Part shown: positions 31,295-40,785 of the stretch, one piece after another | Layout: each line of letters starts with the position of its first letter | How positions within the stretch are numbered: position 1 is the first letter of the stretch | Assembly: GCA_040877625.1 (NCBI GenBank) | Contig: JBBDNK010000041.1 | Location: 481,592-545,591 of the forward strand | From: Methylonatrum sp040877625 | GTDB lineage: Bacteria > Pseudomonadota > Gammaproteobacteria > Nitrococcales > Aquisalimonadaceae | Direction of reading: 5' to 3' | DNA length: 64,000 nucleotides | Notes under the pieces: model-generated | What the model was told of the DNA's origin: nothing | What the model saw: only the letters and a program-made list of their open reading frames with translations | Database searches by the model: none | Program-made: the position numbers and the translations under genes

Positions 31295-32257
31295 TTACAG
31301 ACCGGCCAACAGCAGGTACACCATAAACGCTGGCACCGCCACAACATGCGACAGGAGAATAATACCTGACACCAGCGCCTCATCCCCCTTGAGCTGCCGC
31401 GTCAGCACGTAGGCTGCCGCCGCTGTCGGGGTGGCCAGCATGATGACGGCAATCAGGGTGTACTCCGCTGAAAGGCCTATCCAGACCGCCAGGGCAAAGC
31501 CGATGCCGGGCAGCAATACCACTTTCATTGCGGCGCCGATCAGGGACAGGCCGAAATGTCCCTGTATGCGCGTCAGCGCCAATGCACCGCCGACGCCGAT
31601 GAGCGCAAGCGGAAGCGCCATCTGACCGGTGGCAGCCACCGTGCGGTCCAACATCACGGGCAGGCTCGCTCCGGAGATCGACATCAGCAGTCCGGCAATG
31701 CAGGCGAGCAGCAACGGGTTGGCAGCCATTCCAATCATGGCTGCGCGTATAACCCTCCGATTAACGTCGTTGCCGGCAAAAAGCAGGACAAACACGCCGA
31801 GTACGTTATAGATGGCAATCATCGGCCCTATGGTCAGAAGCGCACTTTGTGCGCCACCATCTCCCGCGGCGGGATTGGCGTCCAGCGCATAGAGCACCAC
31901 CGGCAGGCCGACAAAGACCATATTGCCGCGGAACATGCCCTGGATGAACGCACCGCGGGCCTGCCGCGCCATGCCGGACAGGCCCGCGAAAAGCCAGGCA
32001 AGCACCATGCCCAGCAGCGTCGCCGTCAGGATGACCGTGAGCAGGCCGCCGGCGGCCCTGAAGTCCGGCTCCGCGCCGGAGATGCCGTGGAAAAGCGCCG
32101 CCGGAAGAGCCACCCAGTAACACAGGCGGTTAACCTCATTCAGTGCGCTGGCGGAAAAGAACCGCCAGCGCACCAGACCCCAACCGATCACTATCAGCAA
32201 AAAGACCGGCGCAATGATGGTGATGATGGCAATCAGGGTTGCCGCACCTTGCGCCAC
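31295..32257 (-). CDS. AEC-family transporter (auxin efflux carrier type)
   Basis: A 320-aa integral membrane protein with about ten hydrophobic segments in two halves, starting IITIIAPVFLLIVIGWGLV. The F-I-Q-G-M-F-R-G-N-M-V-F segment and ALPLALIGVGGALAL at the second half, and the C-terminal PTAAAAYVLTRQL, are characteristic of AEC carriers. Bacterial members export or import carboxylates such as malate or malonate. It probably begins at the GTG at 32257. It is downstream of the SDR gene on the same strand (118-bp gap) and converges with the crotonase gene. Confidence 0.9.
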   Translation of the reverse strand: MAQGAATLIAIITIIAPVFLLIVIGWGLVRWRFFSASALNEVNRLCYWVALPAALFHGISGAEPDFRAAGGLLTVILTATLLGMVLAWLFAGLSGMARQARGAFIQGMFRGNMVFVGLPVVLYALDANPAAGDGGAQSALLTIGPMIAIYNVLGVFVLLFAGNDVNRRVIRAAMIGMAANPLLLACIAGLLMSISGASLPVMLDRTVAATGQMALPLALIGVGGALALTRIQGHFGLSLIGAAMKVVLLPGIGFALAVWIGLSAEYTLIAVIMLATPTAAAAYVLTRQLKGDEALVSGIILLSHVVAVPAFMVYLLLAGL

Positions 32258-32375
32258 GGTGCCGTCCGCAAGTCATGACTGCCCGATGTAACCGTGCGAT
32301 GCATGGTGGCTCCAGCAAAAAGGCGTCGCTCGCAAGTGCATTTACCGCCGCCGCGGTGAACTGTGGCCGGCAACG

Positions 32376-33095
32376 CTAGACCGCGGCCGACCCCACGCTG
32401 GCGCCGCCGCAAACGTAGATGATCTGACCTGTCATGTAGGACGCGTCGTCCGAAAGCAGAAATGCAATCGGCCCGGCGATCTCGTCCGGATCGCCCGGCC
32501 GTTTCATGGGGATGGTCGCCACCAGGCGCTCGTACTTTTCCGATCCGTCGGGGTGATTGTTACTGAACAGTTCGGTCTTCACCGGACCCGGGGCGATGGC
32601 GTTTACCGCGATTCCATGTTCTGCAAGTTCCAGCGCCCAGCAACGGGTCAGCCCGATCAGCCCCGCCTTGGCCGCTGCGTAGGGCGTACGATCGGCGCGT
32701 CCAAGCGCTACCCGGCTGGCGAGATTGACGATGCGTCCATGGCGCCGCTCACGCATCCCCGGCAGTACTGCTTGCGCGCATTGGACTGCCGCGCGCAGGT
32801 TGACCGCGAAATGCAGTTCCATATCGGCGACGGTGGTCTCGCCAAGTGACATCTCCTTCGATACGCCGGCATTGTTTACCAGGTTATCGACGGCATGAGC
32901 GGACGCGATCTCCTCCAGCACCCGCGCGGTTTCCTCGGCATCACTGAAATCCACCTCGTAGAAAGGCCCGGGTGCATTGGACGGACGTTTCCGTCCGGTA
33001 CCAATGACGAGATGGCCGCGCTCGGAGAGCTTGCGCGCGGTGGCTTCGCCTATGCCTCTGGATGAGCCGGTAACGAGCGTAACAGGACTGGACAT
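32376..33095 (-). CDS. Short-chain dehydrogenase/reductase (FabG-like)
   Basis: A 239-aa classical SDR: TGSSRGIGEAT cofactor loop near the N-terminus, NNAGVSKEMS, the catalytic Ser in IVNLASRVALGR, YAAAK as the Tyr/Lys motif, and a C-terminal GQIIYVCGGASVGSA. It reduces 3-oxoacyl-type or related carbonyls with NAD(P)H. The GTGRKRPSN segment after the second strand (basic residues) suggests NADPH preference. It is oriented away from the first TAXI-TRAP operon and separated from it by a 464-bp regulatory region. Confidence 0.9.
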   Translation of the reverse strand: MSSPVTLVTGSSRGIGEATARKLSERGHLVIGTGRKRPSNAPGPFYEVDFSDAEETARVLEEIASAHAVDNLVNNAGVSKEMSLGETTVADMELHFAVNLRAAVQCAQAVLPGMRERRHGRIVNLASRVALGRADRTPYAAAKAGLIGLTRCWALELAEHGIAVNAIAPGPVKTELFSNNHPDGSEKYERLVATIPMKRPGDPDEIAGPIAFLLSDDASYMTGQIIYVCGGASVGSAAV

Positions 33096-33161
33096 GGTTG
33101 TACTCCCCCCTTCGACACGCGCCCGAAATACGAGCGCTAGATTGTTATGTGTACTGCTATG

Positions 33162-33176
33162 CGGTACCCCGTACCG
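33162..33176. promoter_or_regulatory. 15-bp inverted repeat CGGTACCCCGTACCG, candidate operator
   Basis: CGGTAC and GTACCG are perfect 6-bp arms around CCC, about 67 bp upstream of the SDR start and 384 bp upstream of the TAXI protein. The size fits an IclR- or LacI-type operator; the regulator is unknown. Confidence 0.5.
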
Positions 33177-33315
33177 TTATTGTTGACAGGCAGAGTAGAC
33201 CTCGCAAGCGTCATGCCGCAACCGGAAAAGCCGCCGGACCCGGCCGTGGCAGCCCAGCCGCGCGACCGGCGATCGCGCGTGAAGCAACGTTGGCCAGTAC
33301 GCCATTCATCATGAT

Positions 33316-33334
33316 GATAATGGATATCATTATA
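33316..33334. promoter_or_regulatory. Fur-box-like inverted repeat
   Basis: GATAATGGATATCATTATA matches the 19-bp Fur consensus GATAATGATAATCATTATC at 15 positions by eye and has 6-bp perfect arms (ATAATG / CATTAT). It lies midway between the SDR and TAXI genes, about 220-225 bp from each start, which is far for direct repression. Iron regulation is therefore a candidate, not established. Confidence 0.45.
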
Positions 33335-33559
33335 TTCGATTGGCGTTATATCTAGGAACGGCGTTAGCGTCGAAGGAGCCATCAATCGCTTGCCGACGTC
33401 TTCGAAAAAGGCATGAGGCAGTGGCGCCATTGGAATCAGGATGAACTGCCTGCAACAGGGATCACTTTCAGGCTAAATGGCTGGCAGATCAATCATCGGC
33501 TCTGTTTCGTTTCGGCCTGGAAATGATTGACATAAAAATCATATAGAGGAGGAGTCACC

Positions 33560-34558
33560 ATGAGAGCACCGATACGGTCATTGCTCGCTGCCGCAGGGCT
33601 CGCCGCGTTTGGCGTCAGCTCCGTTGCCAGCGCCGATAATTACAGCCTGATATCCGCACCGTTCGGCAGCGGATCCTATGTGCTCGGCGGCGCACTGGAG
33701 GAAATCGTCAGAGATAACCACCCCAGTATCCGGGTCAGTCATTCCGAGAGCCCCGGCTTCGCCTTTAATCTCAACCAGCTCGATCGCGACCCCCCGTTGC
33801 GCAAGACCATGATGGTCGGCACGGGCCGTGGTGTCGTGGATGCCGCGGTGCGTGGGCAGCCGCCATTCGAAAAGGAGCTGCCGCCCGTCAAGGCAATCGC
33901 CAACTATAACCTGGTCGGGGCCTGGATGGTGACCTTTGATGACGACATCAAGACGGTTGCCGACCTCCGCGGCCGAACCGTGGCGCTGGGGCGCAAGCCG
34001 CAGATCAACTGGACGATCCAGCCGGAGCTGCTCATGCGCGTCGGCTGGGAGCTCGGTGACAGTGTAAACATTGAGTACATGGGGCTGACGGACGCCACGC
34101 AGGCGTTGCTGGACGGCCGGGTAGACGCTGCCGTGATCGGCGGCTATTTCCCATTAATTAACAACGAAATGACCATGTCCCCCCACACCGTCGAGTTCAT
34201 GTCGGCGAATCGTGACGGCATGCGCCATCTGCCCTGGGGTGAAGAAGCAGTGAAGCGCGTTGTCGAGGAAACGGGCATGCCGCTGGCGCCCGATACCGTT
34301 CCCGACGACCATGTGCAGCAGCAGGACGGGCCGCTGGAAATCTATGCGGATACCGTGTCCTGGGCCGTGCACGCCGACTTTCCGGAACAGGCGGCTTATG
34401 AAATTACCAAGCTGATTATCGACAACGTGGAAAAATTCGCGGAGTTCCACGCGCTTGGCAAGCTGATGACCCCGGAGGCGCTGGCCTACGGCTGGGAGCC
34501 CGACGAGTTCCACCCCGGTGCACTGCGTGCCTACCAGGAAGCCGGCATTCTCGACTGA
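33560..34558 (+). CDS. TAXI-family TRAP transporter solute-binding protein (first)
   Basis: A 332-aa exported protein with signal peptide (to about SVASADN) and the TAXI pattern: YSLISAPFGSGSYVLGGALEEI at the mature N-terminus, then ADLRGRTVALGRK and YMGLTDATQALLDGRVDAAV. It captures a substrate in the periplasm for the fused permease that follows after 120 bp. The substrate of TAXI proteins can be dicarboxylates or glutamate-like acids; here it is unknown. GGAGGAG upstream supports the ATG at 33560. Confidence 0.93.
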   Translation: MRAPIRSLLAAAGLAAFGVSSVASADNYSLISAPFGSGSYVLGGALEEIVRDNHPSIRVSHSESPGFAFNLNQLDRDPPLRKTMMVGTGRGVVDAAVRGQPPFEKELPPVKAIANYNLVGAWMVTFDDDIKTVADLRGRTVALGRKPQINWTIQPELLMRVGWELGDSVNIEYMGLTDATQALLDGRVDAAVIGGYFPLINNEMTMSPHTVEFMSANRDGMRHLPWGEEAVKRVVEETGMPLAPDTVPDDHVQQQDGPLEIYADTVSWAVHADFPEQAAYEITKLIIDNVEKFAEFHALGKLMTPEALAYGWEPDEFHPGALRAYQEAGILD

Positions 34559-34678
34559 TAGCGGCAGTGAAACGAGGTCGCGGTACCGCCGCGGCCTCGC
34601 TGCTCGCCCATTGCCATTACCACCAATGCGCAGTTCAGGCGGCCGCTCTATCAGTTGCCCGGCAAGAGGTTTGTCCTG

Positions 34679-36595
34679 ATGAAAGTGTCCAAGGTCCTGG
34701 ATATTGCCCTGCTTGTTGTCGGGCTGGCGGCCGTCGGTTACCACATGCTCAGCACGCAGATCCGCCTATTCACGTCCTACGAGCATCAGAGCGTCCATCT
34801 TGCCTTCGTGTTCGGCCTTATCTATCTCGGTGCCATGCGCACGGCGGCGTCGGCATGGAGCCAGGCCGCGCTCGGGGCACTGATGGCGCTGGGGCTGGCG
34901 CTGGTCGCCTATGTGCTCCTGAACATGCAGCATCTGGAGATGACCATCGGCTTCCCGGAGCCGACAGACGTGCTCGTGGGCGTCTTGCTGATTGTGGTCG
35001 TCGTGGAGGCGACGCGACATGCCTGGGGCATGAGTCTGCCGATAGTGGCGATGATTTTCGTCGCCTACTTCCTGCTCGGTCACTACCTCCCCGGCCCGCT
35101 GCATCATCGCGAGTTCGCCCTCTCCTTCGTGGTGTCCTATCTGAGCATCGGGTTGTCCGGCATTTACGGTTCGTTTCTGGACATCTCGGCCAATTTCGTC
35201 TTTCTCTTCGTCGTCTTCGGCGCCTTGCTGGAAGTCATTCGCGTCAATGACCTGTTCAATGAGCTAGGCAAGGCCGCCGGACGCGTCTTCAAGGGTGGCC
35301 CGGGTCAGACCGCGGTGGTGTCGAGCGCCCTGGTCGGTACCGTCACCGGTGCCGCCGTCGCCAACGTCGCCATCACCGGGGCCTTCACCATCCCCTACAT
35401 GAAGCGCATGGGCTATAAGCCCGAGGTTGCGGGTGCCATCGAAGCAACCGCGTCAACAGGGGGGCAGTTGATGCCGCCCATCATGGGGGCCGCCGCGTTT
35501 CTCATGGCATCGTTCATGGGCGTTCCCTATGCAACCATCATGCTGGCCGCACTGCTGCCGGCGATCCTGTACTTCTGGGGCTGCATACTCAGTGTCCAGC
35601 TGATAGCCGTCAGCAGCAGGCTGGAGGTTCCGCCGGAGGCGGTCGACAAGCGCCTGATTCTGCGGCGACTGCCGCTGTTCCTGATCCCGCTCGGCCTGCT
35701 CGTGGTGATGCTGCTAAAGCACTACAGCCCGAGCCTGGCGGCATTCTGGGCCATCATCGTCGCCATCAGCCTAAGCATGATCAGTCGCGAGACGCGTCCA
35801 TCGTTTACGGATCTCGCCCGTTGTCTGGCCAAGGGCGCACTGGTGGGGGCGCAGATCGGTGTCGCGCTGGCCGTTGTCGGCCTGATGGCGCAGACCCTCA
35901 TCACCACCGGACTGGGCACCAAGATTGCTGGCCTGGTCGAACTGCTGAGCGGTGGCCAGCTATGGCTGGCACTCATTATTACCATGCTGGTGTCCATTGT
36001 GCTGGGCATGGGGATACCGACCAGTGCCGCCTATGCGCTGGTCGCCATCGTGGTTGTGCCGGCGCTGATTCGCATGGATGTGACGCCGATCTCCGCGCAC
36101 TTCTTCGCCTTCTATTTTGCGGTGATATCGGCGATTACGCCGCCTGTTGCACTCGCCGCGCTGGCGGCGGCGGGCATCGCCGGCGGCGATTACATGAAAA
36201 CGTCGCTGATGGCGTTCAAGATCGCCATCTCCGGGTTCATTATTCCCTTTCTGGTTGTGTACAACCCGGTGCTGGTATTACAGCCCGACAGCTGGTCTTC
36301 GGCGCTCGGTTCCCTGATCGCCATTCCGCTCGGCATGACGGCGCTGGCAACCACCCTGTTCAACTGCGGCCTGGTCAGGTTCCGCGGCTACGAGTGGCTC
36401 CTGTCGCTGGCAAGCGCCGTCCTGATGCTGGGTTACGTGCTGTTCCGTCAGTTCGACGATATCTACCTGGAGTACCCGATGCTGGCGGCAGGGCTGGTGA
36501 CCTTCCTTATCCTGCTGGCAGGGCAGATCAAGCGTAAGCGTCAGGAGGACAGTGATATGAAGAATTCGCCGGTGCCAGCTTCATCGGGAGGATAA
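34679..36595 (+). CDS. TRAP transporter fused small-large membrane subunit (first)
   Basis: A 638-aa membrane protein with about 16 or more helices: an N-terminal DctQ-like part (about residues 1-130), then a DctM-like part (SALVGTVTGAAVANVAITGAF and VSIVLGMGIPTSAAYALVAI). Fused permeases of this length are typical partners of TAXI binding proteins and use an ion gradient. I chose the ATG at 34679 with AGAGG upstream; an upstream TTG at 34655 is weaker. Its stop lies 20 bp from the convergent enoyl-CoA hydratase gene. Confidence 0.94.
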   Translation: MKVSKVLDIALLVVGLAAVGYHMLSTQIRLFTSYEHQSVHLAFVFGLIYLGAMRTAASAWSQAALGALMALGLALVAYVLLNMQHLEMTIGFPEPTDVLVGVLLIVVVVEATRHAWGMSLPIVAMIFVAYFLLGHYLPGPLHHREFALSFVVSYLSIGLSGIYGSFLDISANFVFLFVVFGALLEVIRVNDLFNELGKAAGRVFKGGPGQTAVVSSALVGTVTGAAVANVAITGAFTIPYMKRMGYKPEVAGAIEATASTGGQLMPPIMGAAAFLMASFMGVPYATIMLAALLPAILYFWGCILSVQLIAVSSRLEVPPEAVDKRLILRRLPLFLIPLGLLVVMLLKHYSPSLAAFWAIIVAISLSMISRETRPSFTDLARCLAKGALVGAQIGVALAVVGLMAQTLITTGLGTKIAGLVELLSGGQLWLALIITMLVSIVLGMGIPTSAAYALVAIVVVPALIRMDVTPISAHFFAFYFAVISAITPPVALAALAAAGIAGGDYMKTSLMAFKIAISGFIIPFLVVYNPVLVLQPDSWSSALGSLIAIPLGMTALATTLFNCGLVRFRGYEWLLSLASAVLMLGYVLFRQFDDIYLEYPMLAAGLVTFLILLAGQIKRKRQEDSDMKNSPVPASSGG

Positions 36596-36615
36596 CGGCC
36601 GTCGCTGAGAGCAAG

Positions 36616-37392
36616 TCAATCGGTGTCCTTGCGCCGCGCCCGCGCGCTCTGTTTTGCCTTGAAGGCCTGCGCCGCCTCCTCGATACGGCCGGAGGCAAGG
36701 AGCAGGGCGTTGAGATTCTTGCCATAGGTCAGCGCGTCAGTCAGGGGCATCTCCCTGGTGGCGCGGAATGCCTCCCGCGCCAGCCGCAGGGCCACCGGAT
36801 CGCGGCTCGCAAGCATGCCGGTGAACGCCTGCGCTTCCGTGGTCAGCGCATCGGCGTCCACGGCAATGCGATTGATCAGCCCCTGTTCATACAGGCGCCG
36901 CGCCGGGATGAGATCGCCCGACATCAGCCACTCCAGCGCCAGCCGGGGTGAGCCCAGGTGAGAGAGCAGTGCGGTGTTGACGGCGGCCGGGAAGGCGTTG
37001 TGCATCTCCATTGCCCCGAAGCGTGCACCCTCGGTGGCCAGAACAAAGTCACAACCCATGGCAAGCGAGAAGCCGCCAGCCACGGCGTAACCCTCGACGA
37101 CCGCCACCGACGGCTTTCCGAGTTCCTGAAGATGCCGGAACACGGCGCTATAGGCTTCGTCATAGGCGAGCACCGCCTCCAGCCCCGGCTGCAATGCCGC
37201 GCCAAGCTCGCGCCCGGCGCAGAAATGGCCGTTGCTGCCGGTCAGGACCACACAACGTGCGTCGCGGTCATCGCGGCATTCCGCGAGCGCCTCGCCGAGC
37301 GCGTGGATCATCTCCGTGCTCAGGGCATTGCGCTGCTTCGGCCGGTCCAGCCGGATCGTGGTGATGCCGTCGGTTGTCTGATAATGGATCAT
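36616..37392 (-). CDS. Enoyl-CoA hydratase/isomerase (block 1)
   Basis: A 258-aa crotonase with RLDRPKQRNALSTEM, FCAGRELGAAL and the oxyanion segment VEGYAVAGGFSLAMGCDF. The next conserved segment reads GAMEMHNAFPAA, so the classical second catalytic Glu is not in its usual E-x-x-L-G form. It is the last gene of a five-gene leftward cluster; its start overlaps the stop of the acyl-CoA synthetase gene by 4 bp (ATGA). It is presumably hydration or isomerisation of an acyl-CoA in that cluster. Confidence 0.9.
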   Translation of the reverse strand: MIHYQTTDGITTIRLDRPKQRNALSTEMIHALGEALAECRDDRDARCVVLTGSNGHFCAGRELGAALQPGLEAVLAYDEAYSAVFRHLQELGKPSVAVVEGYAVAGGFSLAMGCDFVLATEGARFGAMEMHNAFPAAVNTALLSHLGSPRLALEWLMSGDLIPARRLYEQGLINRIAVDADALTTEAQAFTGMLASRDPVALRLAREAFRATREMPLTDALTYGKNLNALLLASGRIEEAAQAFKAKQSARARRKDTD

Positions 37393-39491
37393 TGCGTCGC
37401 CTCATCCAGCATCATCACCACATCCACTGCCACGGCACCGTCCCTGGACAGCAGTACCGGGTTCAGGTCCAGCTCGCGCAGACGCCCCTCGCTCGCCGCG
37501 CCGAACCGCGAAACGCCGCAGAGCATGTTGATCAAGGCCTCGCGGTTGACGCCGGGGCGGCCACGCACCCCGTTGAGAATCTCCGCGCCTCTCAGGCTTG
37601 CAAGCATCTCTTCGGCCTCCGAGGGCGTGAGCGGGCATTTTCGGAATGCCACGTCCTTGAGTACCTCGATCAGAATGCCGCCGAGTCCGGCCATGATCAC
37701 GTTGCCGAACACCGGGTCGCGCTGCAGACCGATCACAAACTCCACGTCGCCACTGGACATGGGCTGCAGGATAACGCCCTCCAGGCGTGCCTGCGGGCGG
37801 CGCTTTCGCGCCTCGGCGAGGATATCCGCATACGCGTCTCGAACAGCCTCCGGGCCGTTCAGTGACAAACGCACGCCATTCACCTCGGTCTTGTGCAGGA
37901 TGTCCGGCGATTCGATCTTCATCACCACCGGGTACCCCAGTTCCCCGGCCGCGGCAACGGCCTCCTCGGCATTCAGGGCCTGACGCACCGGTGCCATGGT
38001 CACGCCGGCCTCCTCGAGCAGGGCGACGGCGCGGGTGGTGCTGACGACGCCGCCCGCGGCGGGCAGATCGGCGGTTTGCCGCGGCAGCGCCTCGCGCTGT
38101 TTGCGGTCGGCGAGCCAGCGGCGCCGTGCAGCCGCATACTGCACCAGGCCGAGCACCGCATCGGCCGCCGGCTCGGCGCCGCGGACGACGGCGATGCCGC
38201 GGGCGCGCAGCGCCTCCAGCGCTGCCTGCGGCGCCGCCACCCAGGCGACCACGAACGGTTTGCTGGCACGTGCCTTGATGTCCTCGAATATGCGGGTCAG
38301 CGTGTCGACGTACGCGTCCATCAACTGCAGCCAGATGATCCCGACGTGGACCGCCGGGTCGTTGAGCATGTGAATCACGCTGTCACGCAACACCGCCGGC
38401 TCGCGCACGAATTGCCCGGTGACGTCGACCGGATTGGCCGTGGCGCCGAAACCGGGAATGCATGCCTGAATGGCCTTGCGCGTCGCCGGCGACAGCTCGG
38501 GCACCTCCAGCCCGACCTCCTCGGCACGGTCGGCAATCAGTACGCCTGCGCCGCCGGACTGCGTGGCAATGCCGATACCGGAGCCTTCCGGCAGGCCGCA
38601 GCTGGCGAAGACCTCGACCATGTCGAGCATGTGCTCTTCATTGCGGGCGCGGATAATGCCTTTTTGCCTGACGACGCCGTCGAAGACCACGTCCTCTCCG
38701 GCCAGCGAGCCGGTGTGCGACGCGGCGGCACGGGCGCCCGCGTTCATTCTGCCGACCTTGGTCAGCACCAGAGGAATGCCTTTTTCCATCGACATATCGC
38801 CGATCCGGCACAGCCCGGGGCCGTTCTTGAGGCCCTCGATGTAGCCCGCGCCGACCCGGATGCGCGCGTCGGCAAGCACCGCCTCCATGGCATCGACGAA
38901 GGTGATGTCGACCTCATTGCCGGTGTTGACGAAATAGCCCAGGCCGAGGCCGCGATTGCGGGCAAGGGCGGAGATGGCCGTACCGAAGGCGCCGGACTGG
39001 GAGACAAAGCCGACCGGGCCGGCGGGCACCTCGCCGTCCACGTACTGGCTGAATGTGGCAATTACATGCTCGAAGGCGTTGAACAGACCAAGACAGTTCG
39101 GCCCGCAGACGCGAACCCCCGATTCCTTCACCGCCCGGGCGAGCTCCGCTTCCAGCGCCCGGCCGGCATCGCCCACCTCGGAGAAGCCGGAGGCGAACAC
39201 CACGGCGGCGGGCACCGACCTGCGGCCCAGCGCGCGAACGGCATCGGCAACCGCCTCCGCGGGCAGTACAATGATCGCCAGATCAATGCCCTCGGGCAGG
39301 TCCTTGATGCGGGCATAACAGCGCTGTCCGCCGATCTCCCGCGCGCGCGGATTCACGGGGTAGAGCCCGCCAGCGTAACCCTTCTCCAGCAAATGCATCA
39401 ACGGCCGACCGCTGACTTTTTGAAAATCCGACGACGCGCCGATAATGGCAACCGATTCCGGCCGCAGCAGCGCCCTGAGCGTTGTGGTCAT
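37389..39491 (-). CDS. ADP-forming acyl-CoA synthetase, fused alpha-beta (block 1)
   Basis: A 700-aa fused acetate-CoA-ligase-type (ADP-forming) enzyme. The CoA-binding alpha half opens SVAIIGASSDFQKVSG and contains the phosphohistidine loop AAASHTGSLAG; the second half is an ATP-grasp domain (YPVVMKIESPDILHKTEVNG, GLGGILIEVLKDV). It reversibly makes an acyl-CoA from an acid, CoA and ATP, with ADP and phosphate as products. I chose the ATG at 39491 with GAGGAAG upstream; the frame open to 39590 would overlap the next gene. A paralogue lies at 45558. Confidence 0.93.
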   Translation of the reverse strand: MTTTLRALLRPESVAIIGASSDFQKVSGRPLMHLLEKGYAGGLYPVNPRAREIGGQRCYARIKDLPEGIDLAIIVLPAEAVADAVRALGRRSVPAAVVFASGFSEVGDAGRALEAELARAVKESGVRVCGPNCLGLFNAFEHVIATFSQYVDGEVPAGPVGFVSQSGAFGTAISALARNRGLGLGYFVNTGNEVDITFVDAMEAVLADARIRVGAGYIEGLKNGPGLCRIGDMSMEKGIPLVLTKVGRMNAGARAAASHTGSLAGEDVVFDGVVRQKGIIRARNEEHMLDMVEVFASCGLPEGSGIGIATQSGGAGVLIADRAEEVGLEVPELSPATRKAIQACIPGFGATANPVDVTGQFVREPAVLRDSVIHMLNDPAVHVGIIWLQLMDAYVDTLTRIFEDIKARASKPFVVAWVAAPQAALEALRARGIAVVRGAEPAADAVLGLVQYAAARRRWLADRKQREALPRQTADLPAAGGVVSTTRAVALLEEAGVTMAPVRQALNAEEAVAAAGELGYPVVMKIESPDILHKTEVNGVRLSLNGPEAVRDAYADILAEARKRRPQARLEGVILQPMSSGDVEFVIGLQRDPVFGNVIMAGLGGILIEVLKDVAFRKCPLTPSEAEEMLASLRGAEILNGVRGRPGVNREALINMLCGVSRFGAASEGRLRELDLNPVLLSRDGAVAVDVVMMLDEATQ

Positions 39492-39531
39492 GAACTTCCT
39501 CGCAGGCTTTGTTGTTATGCAGGCGACCACA

Positions 39532-40767
39532 CTAGCGGAACGCCTGGATACCCGTCTGGGCCCGGCCGAGCACCAGGGCATGAACGTCATGCGTGCCTTC
39601 CAGGGTGTTTACCGTTTCCATATTCATGGCGTGCCGGATCACATGATACTCGTCCGAGATGCCGTTGCCGCCGTGCATGTCGCGCGCAACCCGCGCGATC
39701 TCCAGCGCCTTGCCGGCACAGTTGCGCTTGAGCAGTGAGACCATCTCCGGCGCCGCCTGGCGCTGGTCGCGCAGACGGCTGAGGTGCAGACAGCCGAGCA
39801 GGCCCAGCGTGATGTCGGTCTGCATGTCGGCGAGCTTCTTCTGCACCAGCTGGGTGGCGGCGAGCGGACGCCCGAACTGTTTGCGATCCAACACATACTG
39901 CCTGGCCGCGTGCCAGCAGAACTCCGCCGAGCCCATGGCGCCCCAGCAGATGCCGAAGCGGGCATTGTTCAGGCAACCGAACGGGGCCGCCAGGCCCTCC
40001 GCGGCGGGTAGTTTGTTGTCGTCGGGCACGAAGACGTCATCCATCACGATCTCGCCGGTGGGTGACGCGCGCACCGAGAACTTGCCCTCGATCTTCGGCG
40101 TGGTCAGCCCCGCCATCCCCCGCTCCAGAATGAAGCCGCGGATCATGCCGTCATCGTCCTTGGCCCAGACCACCATGATGTCCGCGATCGGCGAGTGCGT
40201 GATCCAGACCTTGTTTCCGGAAAGGCGCCAGCCGCCGTCGACCTTGCGCGCCCGGCTGCGCATGCCGCCAGGGTCGGAGCCGTGGTCGGGTTCGGTCAGG
40301 CCGAAGCAGCCGAGCAGCTCCCCGGTCGCCATGGACGGCAGGTACTTCTCGCGTTGCCGGTCACTGCCGTAGGCGTAGATCGGGGTCATCGACAGCGTGG
40401 TCTGTACGCCGCAGGCGGAGCGGTAAGCGGTATCCACACGCTCCAGTTCGCGCATGATCAGGCCGTACGACACATAGCCGACACCCGCGCAGCCGTAGCC
40501 GCTCAGCGGCGCTCCCAGAAAGCCGAGCTCGCCCATCTCGCGCATGATTTCCCGGTCAAAGGTCTCGTTGCGGTTGGATTCCAGGATGCGGGGCATGAGG
40601 GCGCCCTGGGCATAATCGCGCGCGGTGTCGCGGATCATGCGCTCTTCCTCGGTCAGCTGCTCTTCGAGTAGAAAGGGGTCATCCCACTGAAAGGGCCGTC
40701 CGAGTTCGACAATGGCGCGGAAGTCCCCGTCCTGGAGCGGTTTATCCGCAGGCGTAACGCGCGTCAT
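39532..40767 (-). CDS. gcdH: Glutaryl-CoA dehydrogenase-like acyl-CoA dehydrogenase
   Basis: A 411-aa flavoprotein. YRSACGVQTTLSMTPIYAYG, FGLTEPDHGSDPGGM and the C-terminal NTLEGTHDVHALVLGRAQTG (catalytic Glu in the LEGTHD loop) are hallmarks of glutaryl-CoA dehydrogenase, which oxidises and decarboxylates glutaryl-CoA to crotonyl-CoA. The neighbouring thiolase, 3-hydroxyacyl-CoA dehydrogenase and enoyl-CoA hydratase could finish the path to acetyl-CoA. A related dicarboxyl-CoA substrate is possible. It lies 40 bp upstream of the acyl-CoA synthetase and 18 bp downstream of the thiolase, so probably one operon. Confidence 0.9.
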   Translation of the reverse strand: MTRVTPADKPLQDGDFRAIVELGRPFQWDDPFLLEEQLTEEERMIRDTARDYAQGALMPRILESNRNETFDREIMREMGELGFLGAPLSGYGCAGVGYVSYGLIMRELERVDTAYRSACGVQTTLSMTPIYAYGSDRQREKYLPSMATGELLGCFGLTEPDHGSDPGGMRSRARKVDGGWRLSGNKVWITHSPIADIMVVWAKDDDGMIRGFILERGMAGLTTPKIEGKFSVRASPTGEIVMDDVFVPDDNKLPAAEGLAAPFGCLNNARFGICWGAMGSAEFCWHAARQYVLDRKQFGRPLAATQLVQKKLADMQTDITLGLLGCLHLSRLRDQRQAAPEMVSLLKRNCAGKALEIARVARDMHGGNGISDEYHVIRHAMNMETVNTLEGTHDVHALVLGRAQTGIQAFR

Positions 40768-40785
40768 GATGACTGCTCCTCTGGC

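Larger units (their letters stand above)
33096..33559. other. Divergent regulatory region between SDR and first TAXI-TRAP operon
   Basis: A 464-bp gap. It holds two inverted repeats (33162-33176; 33316-33334) and several TTGACA-like elements, such as TTGACAGG at about 33183 and TTGACATAA at about 33527 on the plus strand. Near the TRAP start, ATGATT and AATCAT (about 33522-33541) form arms around a TTGACA. No small gene with a ribosome binding site is evident. Confidence 0.6.

Noticed and set aside
37893..39731. 612-aa plus-strand open frame
   Set aside because: Antisense to the ADP-forming acyl-CoA synthetase gene; low-complexity composition without any family feature.
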